Positions 44,255 to 52,792 are shown, numbered from the stretch's first letter. The stretch: 64,000 bases of DNA from UBA57 sp963577725 (GCA_047517285.1 JAKZTE010000002.1:42820-106819); one strand, 5' to 3'. Made by a program: numbers and translations. Notes: a model not told the origin generated them from the letters alone.

Positions 44255-45421
44255 ATGGATAGATTTTTGGTAATACTAGTGAATGGACATCTATCACAAG
44301 CAGAATTAGAGATCGTATTATCAAAGGCTATGATTGAGTTTAGAATAATAGAAAATAATGAGCTATTTGTTATTTTAGAAGTTGAGAAAGCAAGCGAGTT
44401 ATTGAAACTAGGGGGAATATACAAAGCTGGTGGAATAATTTGCGTGAATAATTCATTAGAAAGAATATTCGATGAAATTGAACAGGATGGAACATTAATT
44501 AATTTGGAAGATAAACAGCAATGGAATGTCAGCTATTATTCAGATGAAATGATAGACATCGATGTATTTGATGAGATACAAAGCAATTTTGCAGGTTTGA
44601 TAAAAGAGAGTTCAAGGAAAACTAAATTTATCAGAAACAATATGAAATCAGATAATTTTATAGAATTATCTGTAGATAAAGAAAAAAAAGGCGCGGTAAA
44701 TATACTAGTAGGAAACAGCAACAAGAAATACTATATTGCTGAAAGCAAGATTAGTATAAAGTCATTAGATTTTATTGACAGAGATTTGAACAGACCATAT
44801 CAAGATTCAAGAATTAGTTTGTCGCCAAGAACAGCAAGAATTTTAGTGAACATATTAGGATTAGAAGATGGAAGTACTATTCTTGATCCATTCTGTGGAA
44901 CAGGTACTTTTTTGATGGAATCAATAATACAAGGTTATAAGGTAATTGGAGTCGACAATAGAAAAGAATGTGTTTTTGGCACAAAAAAGAATCTATCATG
45001 GATAATGAAAGAACAGAATCTAAGAAACAAAATGAAATATGTAAAACAAGATAATGCAGAGAAACTTTCTTGTGTAGAAACATCAACAATCGATGGAATT
45101 GTTACAGAACCAATTTTATTACCTCGTTTTAAGAACAGTCCAGATTATGAAATAGCCGAAGACGTGTTGAAAAAATCGAAAAAAATTTATGAGAAGGCAT
45201 TGAGAGCCATGTTTAGGGTTTTAAAGAATAATGGAAAAGTGTCCATAGTAACCCCTAGAATCAAGACAAGAAATAACAATTATATTACATTTAGTTTTCG
45301 AAAAATGGTCAAGGAATCAGGGTTTATTTTAGACAATAGACTTTATGAACAGCCATTTGTGATGAAAGAATCAGGAGATCAGAAAGTTTTAAGAGAGATA
45401 TGGCTATTAAAAAAGAATTAA
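44255..45421 (+). CDS. Trm11/Trm-G10-like RNA methyltransferase
   Basis: About 388 residues from ATG 44255. The N-terminal ~160 residues form a ferredoxin-like/THUMP-type RNA-binding part. The C-terminal methyltransferase has YQDSRISLSPRTARILVNILG, the SAM motif ILDPFCGTGTFLMESI and GVDNRKECV. The catalytic DPPY position reads VTEPILLPRFK. An EPY version is familiar in archaeal relatives, but loss of the aromatic residue is unusual and may alter or abolish activity. Expected reaction is N2-methylation of G10 in tRNA. It overlaps the convergent trmJ-like gene by 4 bases. Confidence 0.78.
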   Translation: MDRFLVILVNGHLSQAELEIVLSKAMIEFRIIENNELFVILEVEKASELLKLGGIYKAGGIICVNNSLERIFDEIEQDGTLINLEDKQQWNVSYYSDEMIDIDVFDEIQSNFAGLIKESSRKTKFIRNNMKSDNFIELSVDKEKKGAVNILVGNSNKKYYIAESKISIKSLDFIDRDLNRPYQDSRISLSPRTARILVNILGLEDGSTILDPFCGTGTFLMESIIQGYKVIGVDNRKECVFGTKKNLSWIMKEQNLRNKMKYVKQDNAEKLSCVETSTIDGIVTEPILLPRFKNSPDYEIAEDVLKKSKKIYEKALRAMFRVLKNNGKVSIVTPRIKTRNNNYITFSFRKMVKESGFILDNRLYEQPFVMKESGDQKVLREIWLLKKN

Positions 45422-46119
45422 AATTTCTTTTCAAGATGTAATTTAATTTTTTGAGCAAGTCCAAGTAAGATACTATTTTCTCTAGGGGATGGTTTTGAAC
45501 GTTTAAGAATATTAAAAAAGCTAGTTTCGACCAAAGTAATTTTGTGAGAAGGTAGGCCGAGGGTTTTTACTATATCAGAATATGCTTCAACAGTTCTATT
45601 GACTTCGGTCTTGTTAGCAATATCACGATCTATAAGTTCATAATTTGTTAATTCATATAATAGTATAGAGAGTGCATGACTGATATTCAATGTAGGATAT
45701 TCAGAGTTTGCAGGTATATGAATGATAAAATCAATTAATTGCATTTCTTTATTCGTGAGTCCGGTTGTATCGCGTCCCAATATAACACAAATTTTTTTAC
45801 CCATTTCTTTTACGGATGAACGAATGTCTGAAACTGGAATGCTTTGACGTGGACTTAAACCTCTTTGACTAGTTATAGCAGTAGTAGCAATTAATGTATC
45901 AAAGTCATTTAAATCGTCGAAGTCAATATGTTTAGCATTTTCTAGAAGATCTACGGCATGAGATGCAAAAGGTCTTGCTTCTTCCATATTGACTTTTGAA
46001 TTAACAATTAATAATTTGTTAAAACCAAAATTCTTCATAATTCTTGCAATATAACCAAGATTAATGGGATATTGTGGCTCAATAAGGCAAATAGAGATTT
46101 CATCATTATAATTAGACAT
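45418..46119 (-). CDS. trmJ: TrmJ-like SPOUT tRNA 2'-O-methyltransferase
   Basis: 233 residues with the SpoU motifs EPQYPINLGYIARIMKNFGF (motif 1), CVILGRDTTGLTNKEMQLIDFIIHIPAN (motif 2) and YPTLNISHALSILLYEL (motif 3) of the TrmJ branch. It should methylate the ribose at position 32 of tRNA, using a trefoil knot to bind SAM. ATG at 46119. It is the last gene in a long same-strand run from sodN through rpl21e, rpo4, DUF655, ksgA and hemK. Confidence 0.9.
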   Translation of the reverse strand: MSNYNDEISICLIEPQYPINLGYIARIMKNFGFNKLLIVNSKVNMEEARPFASHAVDLLENAKHIDFDDLNDFDTLIATTAITSQRGLSPRQSIPVSDIRSSVKEMGKKICVILGRDTTGLTNKEMQLIDFIIHIPANSEYPTLNISHALSILLYELTNYELIDRDIANKTEVNRTVEAYSDIVKTLGLPSHKITLVETSFFNILKRSKPSPRENSILLGLAQKIKLHLEKKF

Positions 46120-46159
46120 AGTATAGAGATTTCACAATTCATAATTATTAATCAAATAA

Positions 46160-46702
46160 TTATTCGTTGTGCATAACTTCAACAATATATAATTCTTCAA
46201 AAAATAGTTTCTTTTCTGCAATTATATTAACAGAAGCAGATTTGGAAAGAAAATCGATATATTCGTGTATTGGAGTAAGATTAGATTGAAGGAAGAGAAT
46301 TTTACCGGATTTTTTAATCAAACTTAAAGAGAGTTTAATCCAATTATCGGTTATTTCTAGACCTGTATTGCCGCCATCAGTAGTTATATCAGTATAAGCG
46401 TCACGGGGAAGATATGGAGGGTTGAAAACTATTAAATCAAAAGTTTGCGAGGCAAACATAGACGGACCATCGCCTAATACTAAATCAACGTTATCTGCCA
46501 GGTTGAGTTTTTCCAGAGATGAACTTACAAAAGATAAAGATTCAGGATTAATATCAATACCAATAACAGTGTTATTTTGGTTGGAAAGTGTTCGTAGGAT
46601 TATGCCAGAACCAATTCCAATTTCCAGGACGTTCTTATTCTTAAAGGTAAGAATAGATTCACATAATAAATCACTGTCGTCTGATGGTTGATATATACTC
46701 AT
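46160..46702 (-). CDS. HemK/Mtq2-like protein-glutamine methyltransferase
   Basis: 180 residues with SIYQPSDDSDLLCESI, LEIGIGSGIILRTL (SAM loop), GIDINPESL and the catalytic VFNPPYLP (NPPY). Length and motifs match archaeal and eukaryotic Mtq2, which modifies the GGQ glutamine of the release factor aRF1 with Trm112 as partner. ATG at 46702 overlaps the ksgA stop by 4 bases, the usual order in archaeal L21e-rpo4-DUF655-ksgA-hemK clusters. Confidence 0.92.
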   Translation of the reverse strand: MSIYQPSDDSDLLCESILTFKNKNVLEIGIGSGIILRTLSNQNNTVIGIDINPESLSFVSSSLEKLNLADNVDLVLGDGPSMFASQTFDLIVFNPPYLPRDAYTDITTDGGNTGLEITDNWIKLSLSLIKKSGKILFLQSNLTPIHEYIDFLSKSASVNIIAEKKLFFEELYIVEVMHNE

Positions 46703-47448
46703 GGTTTAGAATCGTCAATTATAAGCTGTGCCAGAGACACAATAATATTTGGTGTGAATTCATGAATCCTTTTAGATAAATCGATATTAGTATTACAATA
46801 ATTTATAATATCTTCATTATTAGTTAATTTATTTAAGACTGAACCGAGTTGTTTACGTCTAAATGAGAACAATTTTTTAATCATTAGAATCTCAGATTTG
46901 GCAAGGGTGTTTTTTGGCTGTATTAGAGCAAGAGTTGAATACACTTTAGGTGGAGGATGGAAATTCGAGGGAGGAATTATTTCAATAGAAGTAATATTAA
47001 AACAATATTGTGAAACAACGCTAATGGAGCGGTAACTACTAAGATTTACAATAGATAATAATTTATCGATAAATTCTTTTTGTAATATAACTACGGCACG
47101 TTTGAATTGTTGATTAATTAACCAATAAATAAAACGTTCAGATTCAGAATATGGCAAACTAGAAACAAATATATCGAATTTTCCGGCATATTTCAGTCCG
47201 TCGATGTTCAATAATGTAAGATTATCATATTGTGAGAGTTTATTTGTACATAAATTATACAAATTCGAATCAATTTCAGAAGAAACTACAGATTTTGCTT
47301 TTTCACAGAGATTCTTTGTAAGAATTCCATGGCCGGTTCCAATTTCATAAACAGAATCGTTAGAAGTGATTAAGGAGGAATCAATGAATTTTTTAACAAC
47401 ATTGTCATTAATTAGAAAGTTTTGGCCGTATCGATTAGTTAATTTCAT
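46699..47448 (-). CDS. ksgA: 16S rRNA dimethyladenosine transferase
   Basis: 249 residues. GQNFLINDNVVKKFIDSS and the SAM loop VYEIGTGHGILTKNL fit KsgA/Dim1, as do PPSNFHPPPKVYSTLALI and FSFRRKQLGSVL in the C-terminal RNA-binding part. It dimethylates two adjacent adenines at the 3' end of small-subunit rRNA. The catalytic NLPY motif reads SSLPY here; Ser is permitted in the general [DNS]PP[YFW] motif but is unusual for this family. ATG at 47448. Coupled to hemK and to the DUF655 gene 14 bases upstream. Confidence 0.93.
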   Translation of the reverse strand: MKLTNRYGQNFLINDNVVKKFIDSSLITSNDSVYEIGTGHGILTKNLCEKAKSVVSSEIDSNLYNLCTNKLSQYDNLTLLNIDGLKYAGKFDIFVSSLPYSESERFIYWLINQQFKRAVVILQKEFIDKLLSIVNLSSYRSISVVSQYCFNITSIEIIPPSNFHPPPKVYSTLALIQPKNTLAKSEILMIKKLFSFRRKQLGSVLNKLTNNEDIINYCNTNIDLSKRIHEFTPNIIVSLAQLIIDDSKP

Positions 47449-47462
47449 ATATAGACATCAAA

Positions 47463-48023
47463 CTAATTACGAATAAATAGATTCAGTCTTGCATCTCCGG
47501 ATATTTCTTCTATCAATCGTTTTGCAACTAATTGTGCGGGTTCTTTAAGATTTATACGATCGCTAATATCAGAAAAAGAAGTAAATGGTCTATTTTCACG
47601 TTCTTTCAAAATTTGGCTAAGGAAAGTCTTACCAATACCAGGTATCATTTCCAAAGAATGAAGTCTTGGAGTCACAGCATGGGCGTTATTAAAATAATTG
47701 ACATAATGACTTTCATTATCGGCTACAATTAATTCTAGTATATCTGGGATAGAAGTACGTGATTCGGTAGTCAATTGATCATAGGATAATTTACCAAGAA
47801 CGCTGAGTATTTTGGATCGTCCGTCTTTTCCAATGCTAAGTTTTTCAGAGATTGAAAATTTTTCATCGTCATTGCCAAGTAATTCAAGTAAGGTGAGTCG
47901 ATCTAGACCAATAGCTTGAATGATTGTGCCGTCTCTTCCTTTGATAAGTGAAGAACGACTATTTGGTCGGTAATCCAAGACATAAGCAAATTCTTCATAT
48001 TTTTTATTGTGTATTTGTGGCAT
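47463..48023 (-). CDS. DUF655 protein (archaeal, HhH domain)
   Basis: 186 residues. The N-terminal half is an OB-like beta domain (EEFAYVLDYRPNSRSSLIKGRDGTIIQAIGLDRLTLLELLG). The C-terminal half carries a helix-hairpin-helix (HSLEMIPGIGKTFLSQILKERENRPFTSFSDISDRI), a nucleic-acid-binding motif. This matches DUF655, an archaeal family of unknown function found between rpo4 and ksgA, so a role in RNA processing or ribosome assembly is inferred. ATG at 48023; the 149-base gap upstream to rpo4 contains nothing recognisable. Confidence 0.9.
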   Translation of the reverse strand: MPQIHNKKYEEFAYVLDYRPNSRSSLIKGRDGTIIQAIGLDRLTLLELLGNDDEKFSISEKLSIGKDGRSKILSVLGKLSYDQLTTESRTSIPDILELIVADNESHYVNYFNNAHAVTPRLHSLEMIPGIGKTFLSQILKERENRPFTSFSDISDRINLKEPAQLVAKRLIEEISGDARLNLFIRN

Positions 48024-48172
48024 AAAGTTAACCTCGTAAAAGTTTTGATTTAATTAGTTATAGAATGGTAGAGTAGTGTAGTAAAAAGCTAGTAATTGAA
48101 AAGTAATTCATTTCTATCATTACAATATATACTTACTTTGGCTTTAAACTTTGTTGACAAACAGTCGAAAAT

Positions 48173-48499
48173 TTATGCGTAAGCGTCTTGTGTAATAGAA
48201 AGTATCCTATCAAGTTCTTCAGTAGGAATGAGTTTCTTCCATGCGCTAGTAAAAACACGTAATTCAGGAATAGTTTTTGGATTTACATTGAGAATTTCAT
48301 ATGCTTGTTCAAGAGTGACATAATCTGAAGAAGCGAGTTCTTTAGCAGCTTTATCTATCACCTTATAATCGCATTCTGGGAAATTTTTTACATAGTCAAA
48401 AGTTCTTTTCTGAATTTGATCGGCTTCCTCTAAATCAAGTTTAGAGAGAATGTCTTTTACTTGAGCAATACTGATTATTACGGTATTTGTTTTTTTCAT
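48173..48499 (-). CDS. rpo4: RNA polymerase subunit Rpo4 (RpoF/Rpb4)
   Basis: 108 residues, helical, with VKDILSKLDLEEADQIQKRTFDYVKNFPECD and the HRDC-like repeat ELASSDYVTLEQAYEILNVNPKTIPELRVF. These fit archaeal Rpo4, which pairs with Rpo7 in the stalk of RNA polymerase. ATG at 48499, 5 bases after the L21e stop. Position next to rpl21e is strongly conserved in archaea. Confidence 0.92.
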   Translation of the reverse strand: MKKTNTVIISIAQVKDILSKLDLEEADQIQKRTFDYVKNFPECDYKVIDKAAKELASSDYVTLEQAYEILNVNPKTIPELRVFTSAWKKLIPTEELDRILSITQDAYA

Positions 48500-48504
48500 G
48501 ATAT

Positions 48505-48786
48505 TTATGCGCCTTTTTGTAATTTAATATGTTCAAAACGGGTAATAAGCTTTTTAGTTTTGTTACCTACTTGGACGTCAAGCTCTATAGAGCGTCTATT
48601 GATAGTTTTAACTACGCCAACATATCCTTGGAATCTACGATGTGGCATTCCCTTAACTTGTGCTGGATTAATGCTAATGATTACTCTATCTTCAAGCTGA
48701 TAATTAATCATAAGATAGCTTAATCCTGAAGGTCTCTTATGACTTAATACTGAACGTGTTTTTCTTCTAAAACCTGCATGTCTCAT
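48505..48786 (-). CDS. rpl21e: Ribosomal protein L21e
   Basis: 93 residues from ATG 48786; a GTG 12 bases upstream would add MRID. Basic N-terminus RHAGFRRKTRSVLSHKRPSGLSYLM, then QLEDRVIISINPAQVKGMPHRRFQGYVGVVKTI, the SH3-like core of eL21. It is a large-subunit protein. The aquaporin gene ends 21 bases upstream of this start on the same strand, so they may share a transcript. rpo4 follows immediately. Confidence 0.94.
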   Translation of the reverse strand: MRHAGFRRKTRSVLSHKRPSGLSYLMINYQLEDRVIISINPAQVKGMPHRRFQGYVGVVKTINRRSIELDVQVGNKTKKLITRFEHIKLQKGA

Positions 48787-48807
48787 GTCAATTCTCACAT
48801 ACTATAT

Positions 48808-49479
48808 TTAGTCTTCATTAATAATTTTTGCTGTCATTGATGCAATTAAACCACCAATAATAGGAGCTATCCAATATAGATGATGACTTTGTAAAGCACC
48901 TTCTACTCCATATAGATAAGAGATTATAGCAGGGCCGAATGAACGCGCTGGATTCATTGATGCGCCAGTAATAGGGCCGCCTGCAAGAATATCAATTACG
49001 ATAATCATTCCGATGGCAAAACCATGCCAACCTGCAGTAGCTTTTTTGTTTACAGCAGTATTGAAAATTACAAGAACTAAGAAGAAAGTTAAGATAATTT
49101 CTACAATTAAGACGGTAGAGTCAGATATTCCTGCGCCAGGCAGATTTGAACCTAAATTATTTGATGTAATACTGCTGGGAAGGATAAGTGCATGAGCAAT
49201 GGCTGCTACAACACCTGCGGCAAGTTGACTAAAGATGTATGCAATGCCATTCTGTGTATCGATTTGTTTTCTATAAATCATAGGTATGGTTACAGCAGGG
49301 TTTAAATGGGCGCCAGAAACGTGACCAAATGAATACACCATTACTGCAATAACTAAACCATGAGCAAAGGCAATTTGAAGAAGATCCCCATTAGCATATG
49401 CTATTGCAAGACTTCCAAAGAATACTAATGCAAAAGTACCAATGAATTCAGCAAGACATGCACGAGAATTAATAGCCAT
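48808..49479 (-). CDS. MIP-family aquaporin/glycerol facilitator
   Basis: 223 residues with six membrane helices and both pore signatures, GAHLNPAVTIP and GASMNPARSFGP. The start AEFIGTFALVFFGSLAI is typical. The channel passes water or small neutral solutes. The residue after the second NPA-type loop (NPARSFG) resembles water-type aquaporins, and some such proteins also pass hydrogen peroxide. ATG at 49479, 11 bases after the NiSOD stop, so both are probably in one transcript with L21e downstream. Confidence 0.93.
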   Translation of the reverse strand: MAINSRACLAEFIGTFALVFFGSLAIAYANGDLLQIAFAHGLVIAVMVYSFGHVSGAHLNPAVTIPMIYRKQIDTQNGIAYIFSQLAAGVVAAIAHALILPSSITSNNLGSNLPGAGISDSTVLIVEIILTFFLVLVIFNTAVNKKATAGWHGFAIGMIIVIDILAGGPITGASMNPARSFGPAIISYLYGVEGALQSHHLYWIAPIIGGLIASMTAKIINED

Positions 49480-49490
49480 AAATAATCAAA

Positions 49491-50003
49491 TCAATTAGAA
49501 ACTGGATAAACTATTTCTCCACCTGCAGGTGAAAGAAAAGCTTGTCTTTTTGTTTCAGAACCTTTACTAGCCCAAAAGATTTCCGCAATTTTTCGGACAG
49601 ATTCAAGAAGTTCTTCAGCAGATTCTAAACTAACTTGTTGTCTTGTCTTTGATGCATTTTTCATTGCTTTCCAGAATAAATCATGTAATTCAGGGTATTT
49701 TTCAAGATGTTCTGGTTTAAAATAATCAGCCCAAATGATTCTAAGTTCATTCTTACAACTTTCTGCATGAGTTTCTTTTACAGACATATATCTACCCAAT
49801 TTAATTTGGCTTTCTGAATCATCGCCTAAATCGGCGATTAGTTGGTTCATTCTAACTACAGTCAATGCGTCTAATTGTGCCATATGTGGATCATATATTC
49901 CACAAGGAATATCACAATGAGCAAATGCGTAATTTGTAGGATAAACAATATCAAGTAATTTATTTTTTATAGACACATTCATAATAGAATATTCGACATA
50001 CAT
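49491..50003 (-). CDS. sodN: Nickel superoxide dismutase precursor
   Basis: 170 residues with the NiSOD nickel hook HCDIPCGIYDP. Cleavage after AFA would expose H29 as residue 1 of the mature enzyme, leaving Cys2 and Cys6 and a ~142-residue four-helix subunit. The remainder (QLDALTVVRMNQLI; AESCKNELRIIWADYFKPEHLEKYP) also fits. It converts superoxide to O2 and H2O2. Start may be ATG 50003 or ATG 49982; the second would be leaderless relative to the AT-rich TATA-like block at 50006-50016. It is divergent from the maturation peptidase by only 19 bases, and an aquaporin follows downstream. Confidence 0.95.
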   Translation of the reverse strand: MYVEYSIMNVSIKNKLLDIVYPTNYAFAHCDIPCGIYDPHMAQLDALTVVRMNQLIADLGDDSESQIKLGRYMSVKETHAESCKNELRIIWADYFKPEHLEKYPELHDLFWKAMKNASKTRQQVSLESAEELLESVRKIAEIFWASKGSETKRQAFLSPAGGEIVYPVSN

Positions 50004-50022
50004 ACCTTTAAAATTTAACTAT
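50004..50022. promoter_or_regulatory. Compact divergent promoter of sodN and its peptidase
   Basis: Nineteen bases separate the two longest start codons. The core TTTAAAATTTAA (50007-50018) is nearly symmetric. If it is the TATA element for both directions, transcripts would start about 25 bases away on each side. That matches the internal ATGs at 49982 (sodN) and 50038 (peptidase), implying leaderless mRNAs and shorter proteins. Confidence 0.45.
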
Positions 50023-50511
50023 ATGAATGGAATGAATATGGGAATATTACTATTATCTACAATATTAACAGGGTTATTGAGTAGATTTACCTGGATAACT
50101 AAGAGAATTCTTCTACCTGTTTATTATCTTACTGCAAAGAGATTCACAGTAATAGGTCAAAGCATGGAGCCAGTAATCAATGAAGGTGAACAGGTATTCA
50201 TAACAAAGACGTATTACAGATTAAATAAAATAAAAAGAAATGACATAATTGGGTTATATAACAATCAAAAAATCGAGATAAAGCGAATAATAGGTATGCC
50301 AGATGATCGATTATTGCTAAACCAATATTCACTAAGCGTAAATGGAACTGAAATAATCAATACAAACAAGATGCAATACGAGATACAGAATAAAGAGATA
50401 ATATTAAGAAATGGAGAATTTTTTGTAGTTGGTGAGAATTATACTAAGAGTGTTGATTCAAGAATATATGGGCCAATAACAAAAAATCAAATAATAGGAA
50501 AAGTACTGTAG
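50023..50511 (+). CDS. sodX: S26 signal peptidase-like NiSOD maturation protease
   Basis: 162 residues; internal ATGs at 50032 and 50038 are alternative starts. An N-terminal membrane helix is followed by the S26 peptidase serine motif VIGQSMEPVINEGE (S47) and the lysine motif IEIKRIIGMPDDRLLL (K88), then VVGENYTKSVDSRIYGPI. SodX-type peptidases next to sodN remove the leader and free the histidine that binds nickel. The size and neighbour make this far more likely than a general signal peptidase. It is followed 8 bases later by an aldo/keto reductase. Confidence 0.9.
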   Translation: MNGMNMGILLLSTILTGLLSRFTWITKRILLPVYYLTAKRFTVIGQSMEPVINEGEQVFITKTYYRLNKIKRNDIIGLYNNQKIEIKRIIGMPDDRLLLNQYSLSVNGTEIINTNKMQYEIQNKEIILRNGEFFVVGENYTKSVDSRIYGPITKNQIIGKVL

Positions 50512-50519
50512 AGATAGAA

Positions 50520-51332
50520 TTGGAAAGAGAGTTATCGCACCCTAAAACAACAAACAAATATAGTATAAAAATACCAACACTAGGACTTGGTGTATGGGGA
50601 GTACCTAAGAATAAAACAGAAAAAATTGTAACGACTGCGATTAATCAAGGATACAAACATATTGATACAGCGCAAATTTATGGTAACGAGAGAGAAGTAG
50701 GAAAGGCAATAAGAGAAAAAGATGGGATTTTTATTACTACAAAATTATGGGAGAGCAATTTTGGATATGAAAAAACAATAAAAGCTTGCGAAGAAAGTTT
50801 ATCAAAGCTAAATAAAATTGATTTATTTTTGATGCATTCCCCACATGGACCAGAAATAAGAAAAGAAACTTGGGAGGCAATGCAGTACTTGTTAAAGAAT
50901 AAATATGTAAAAGCAATTGGAGTTTCAAATTTTGGAATACATCACATTAAAGAGATATTGTTGTGGGCAGATATTGGACCTTGTATGAATCAGATAGAAT
51001 TATCGCCATTTCTTCAAAGAAGAGGATTATCTAACTTCTGTAAAGAAGAAGGAATAGTAACAACAGCATATAGTCCATTAACGCACGGAATAAGAATACA
51101 TGATGAACGCTTAATGGAAATTGGGAGGATTTATAGAAAGTCAGCAGCGCAGATATTGATTAAATGGAGTTTGCAAAAAGACAATGTAGTAATTCCAAAA
51201 TCAACAAATAAAGAAAGAATAAAGGAAAACACAGAGGTATTTGATTTTACAATAGAGCAAAAACACATGGAAATTTTAGATGCATTAGAAGAAGGATTTG
51301 CAACTTGTTGGGATCCAACTATAGATCCTTAG
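50520..51332 (+). CDS. Aldo/keto reductase
   Basis: 270 residues with the AKR pattern LGLGVWGVPKN, GYKHIDTAQIYGNEREVGKAI (catalytic D and Y), TTKLWESNF, IDLFLMHSPHG (catalytic H), AIGVSNFGIHHI and VVIPKSTNKERIKENTEVFDF for NADPH. Such enzymes reduce carbonyls, including glyoxal- or peroxide-derived aldehydes. Start is TTG at 50520. It lies 8 bases behind the NiSOD peptidase and may be co-transcribed, which would suit oxidative stress clean-up, but this is inference. Confidence 0.93.
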   Translation: MERELSHPKTTNKYSIKIPTLGLGVWGVPKNKTEKIVTTAINQGYKHIDTAQIYGNEREVGKAIREKDGIFITTKLWESNFGYEKTIKACEESLSKLNKIDLFLMHSPHGPEIRKETWEAMQYLLKNKYVKAIGVSNFGIHHIKEILLWADIGPCMNQIELSPFLQRRGLSNFCKEEGIVTTAYSPLTHGIRIHDERLMEIGRIYRKSAAQILIKWSLQKDNVVIPKSTNKERIKENTEVFDFTIEQKHMEILDALEEGFATCWDPTIDP

Positions 51333-51392
51333 TAATATAAATGAAAAGTCATACAGCACATTTAATATTGTTCTGTTTGCAATCAATTCTAT

Positions 51393-51477
51393 GCGGGGGT
51401 CGCCCAGCCCGGTCAAAGGCGTTAGGTTGAGGGCCTAATCTCTCAGGAGTTCATGGGTTCAAATCCCATCTCCCGCA
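51393..51477 (+). tRNA. tRNA-Leu(GAG)
   Basis: An 85-nt cloverleaf with acceptor GCGGGGG/CTCCCGC, D arm GCCC...GGC, anticodon arm TTAGG-TTGAGGG-CCTAA (anticodon GAG), the long variable arm expected of tRNA-Leu, T arm ATGGG-TTCAAAT-CCCAT and discriminator A. No intron and no encoded CCA. Confidence 0.97.
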
Positions 51478-51538
51478 TTATTCATAGAGATAACATTAAT
51501 AACATAATATTTATTGGAGTATCCATATTCATGGCGTA

Positions 51539-52792
51539 TTGAAACTAGGCGATATTATAGGTTATTCTACTAGAGCTATTAAGGAAAGGTACCTCAGATC
51601 AGCTCTTACAATTTTAATGGTATTACTTGGAGCAATGTTACTTACAGGATTGAATGGTTTAGGAGAAGGGTTCAATTATAATATTCAAAAAGAATTTGAG
51701 GCATTAGCCCCAGATGTAGTAACATTAACCCCATCTCCAATAATACAAGGGCCAGGAGATGATCCAGATGAACCGGATCCTGCGCCGCCGGTTGAGCTAA
51801 ATTTACTGACATTGAAGAGTGTAGAAAGGCTAGACGGGGTCTTGGAAGCAATACCGAGTTTTAGATCAGGTTTACAAATAGAATACAATGGAAAATCCCA
51901 AACTACTTCGTTTATTGGAATTAATCCGCAAAAGTTAATCTATGTTTTACCAGGATTGGAATTTTTATATGGGGAATCTACGGATCCAAGTGATGCAACG
52001 GGAATATTATTAGGTTTTACCGTGGCGTATCCTGGAGGTTTGGAGGGAGAACCATTCGCCGAAGTAGGTAATTTAGTTTGTGCAAGTCGAGGCAAACAGG
52101 AAGTTATAGGCGGAATAGAACAAGTAGTAATGGATAAGAAATGTTTCATAGTGCGAGGCATTCTGGATGAAACAGGAACGGTGTTCTATGATCAATCCGT
52201 ATCAGTGCCATTAGCTACGGCAAATTATTTCTTGGATAAGGAAAATATATATGATACGATTTTCGTAGTTGTGGATCCAGAAGTTGGAAATGATGCAGTA
52301 ACTGAAGAGATAAGGGGGGTGTATGGAGATGGAATAGGCATAACGACACCGGCGCAGATTCAGGAAACAATTCAAGGATTTGTAGGTAGCTTCAATATCT
52401 TCCTGAGTAGTATCGGATTCATATCATTACTTGTAGGAGGAGTTGGAATTGTCACGACTTTGTATACGTCAGTAACAGAAAGAACAAAGGAATTAGGGAC
52501 TTTAAAGGCGTTAGGAGCCACAAATGGAAACATAATACTACTTATTTTATTCGAGGCTGTTGTAATTGGAGTAATAGGAGCATCTGCAGGGTTATTAGCA
52601 GGATACGGGCTAGGTTGGATACTAACGCAATATGGATTTGGTGCTTCATTTGGAGATTTGATTCCGATATTTTTGCCACGTGCATTAATCAATGTATGGT
52701 TAACCGCAGTAATTTTGAGTATACTTGCAGGAGCATATCCTGCTTGGAGAGCGTCAAAGATGACGCCAATGGCAGCACTTAGAAGAGATTAA
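51539..52792 (+). CDS. MacB/FtsX-type ABC transporter permease
   Basis: 417 residues, start TTG at 51539. A first membrane helix (SALTILMVLLGAMLLTGLNGLG) is followed by a ~230-residue extracellular MacB-like core domain. Three C-terminal helices then carry the FtsX motif TERTKELGTLKALGATNGNIILLILFEAVVIG and the end AYPAWRASKMTPMAALRRD. Permeases of this kind work as mechanotransmission devices with a LolD-type ATPase. None is adjacent, but the orphan ATPase at 1541-2251 could be the partner. The 3' end overlaps the convergent surface-protein gene by 4 bases. Confidence 0.92.
   Translation: MKLGDIIGYSTRAIKERYLRSALTILMVLLGAMLLTGLNGLGEGFNYNIQKEFEALAPDVVTLTPSPIIQGPGDDPDEPDPAPPVELNLLTLKSVERLDGVLEAIPSFRSGLQIEYNGKSQTTSFIGINPQKLIYVLPGLEFLYGESTDPSDATGILLGFTVAYPGGLEGEPFAEVGNLVCASRGKQEVIGGIEQVVMDKKCFIVRGILDETGTVFYDQSVSVPLATANYFLDKENIYDTIFVVVDPEVGNDAVTEEIRGVYGDGIGITTPAQIQETIQGFVGSFNIFLSSIGFISLLVGGVGIVTTLYTSVTERTKELGTLKALGATNGNIILLILFEAVVIGVIGASAGLLAGYGLGWILTQYGFGASFGDLIPIFLPRALINVWLTAVILSILAGAYPAWRASKMTPMAALRRD

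Noticed and set aside
44196..44324. 43-residue N-terminal extension of L10e
   Set aside because: It overlaps the divergent methyltransferase gene; MHGANYR is the expected conserved start region of L10e.
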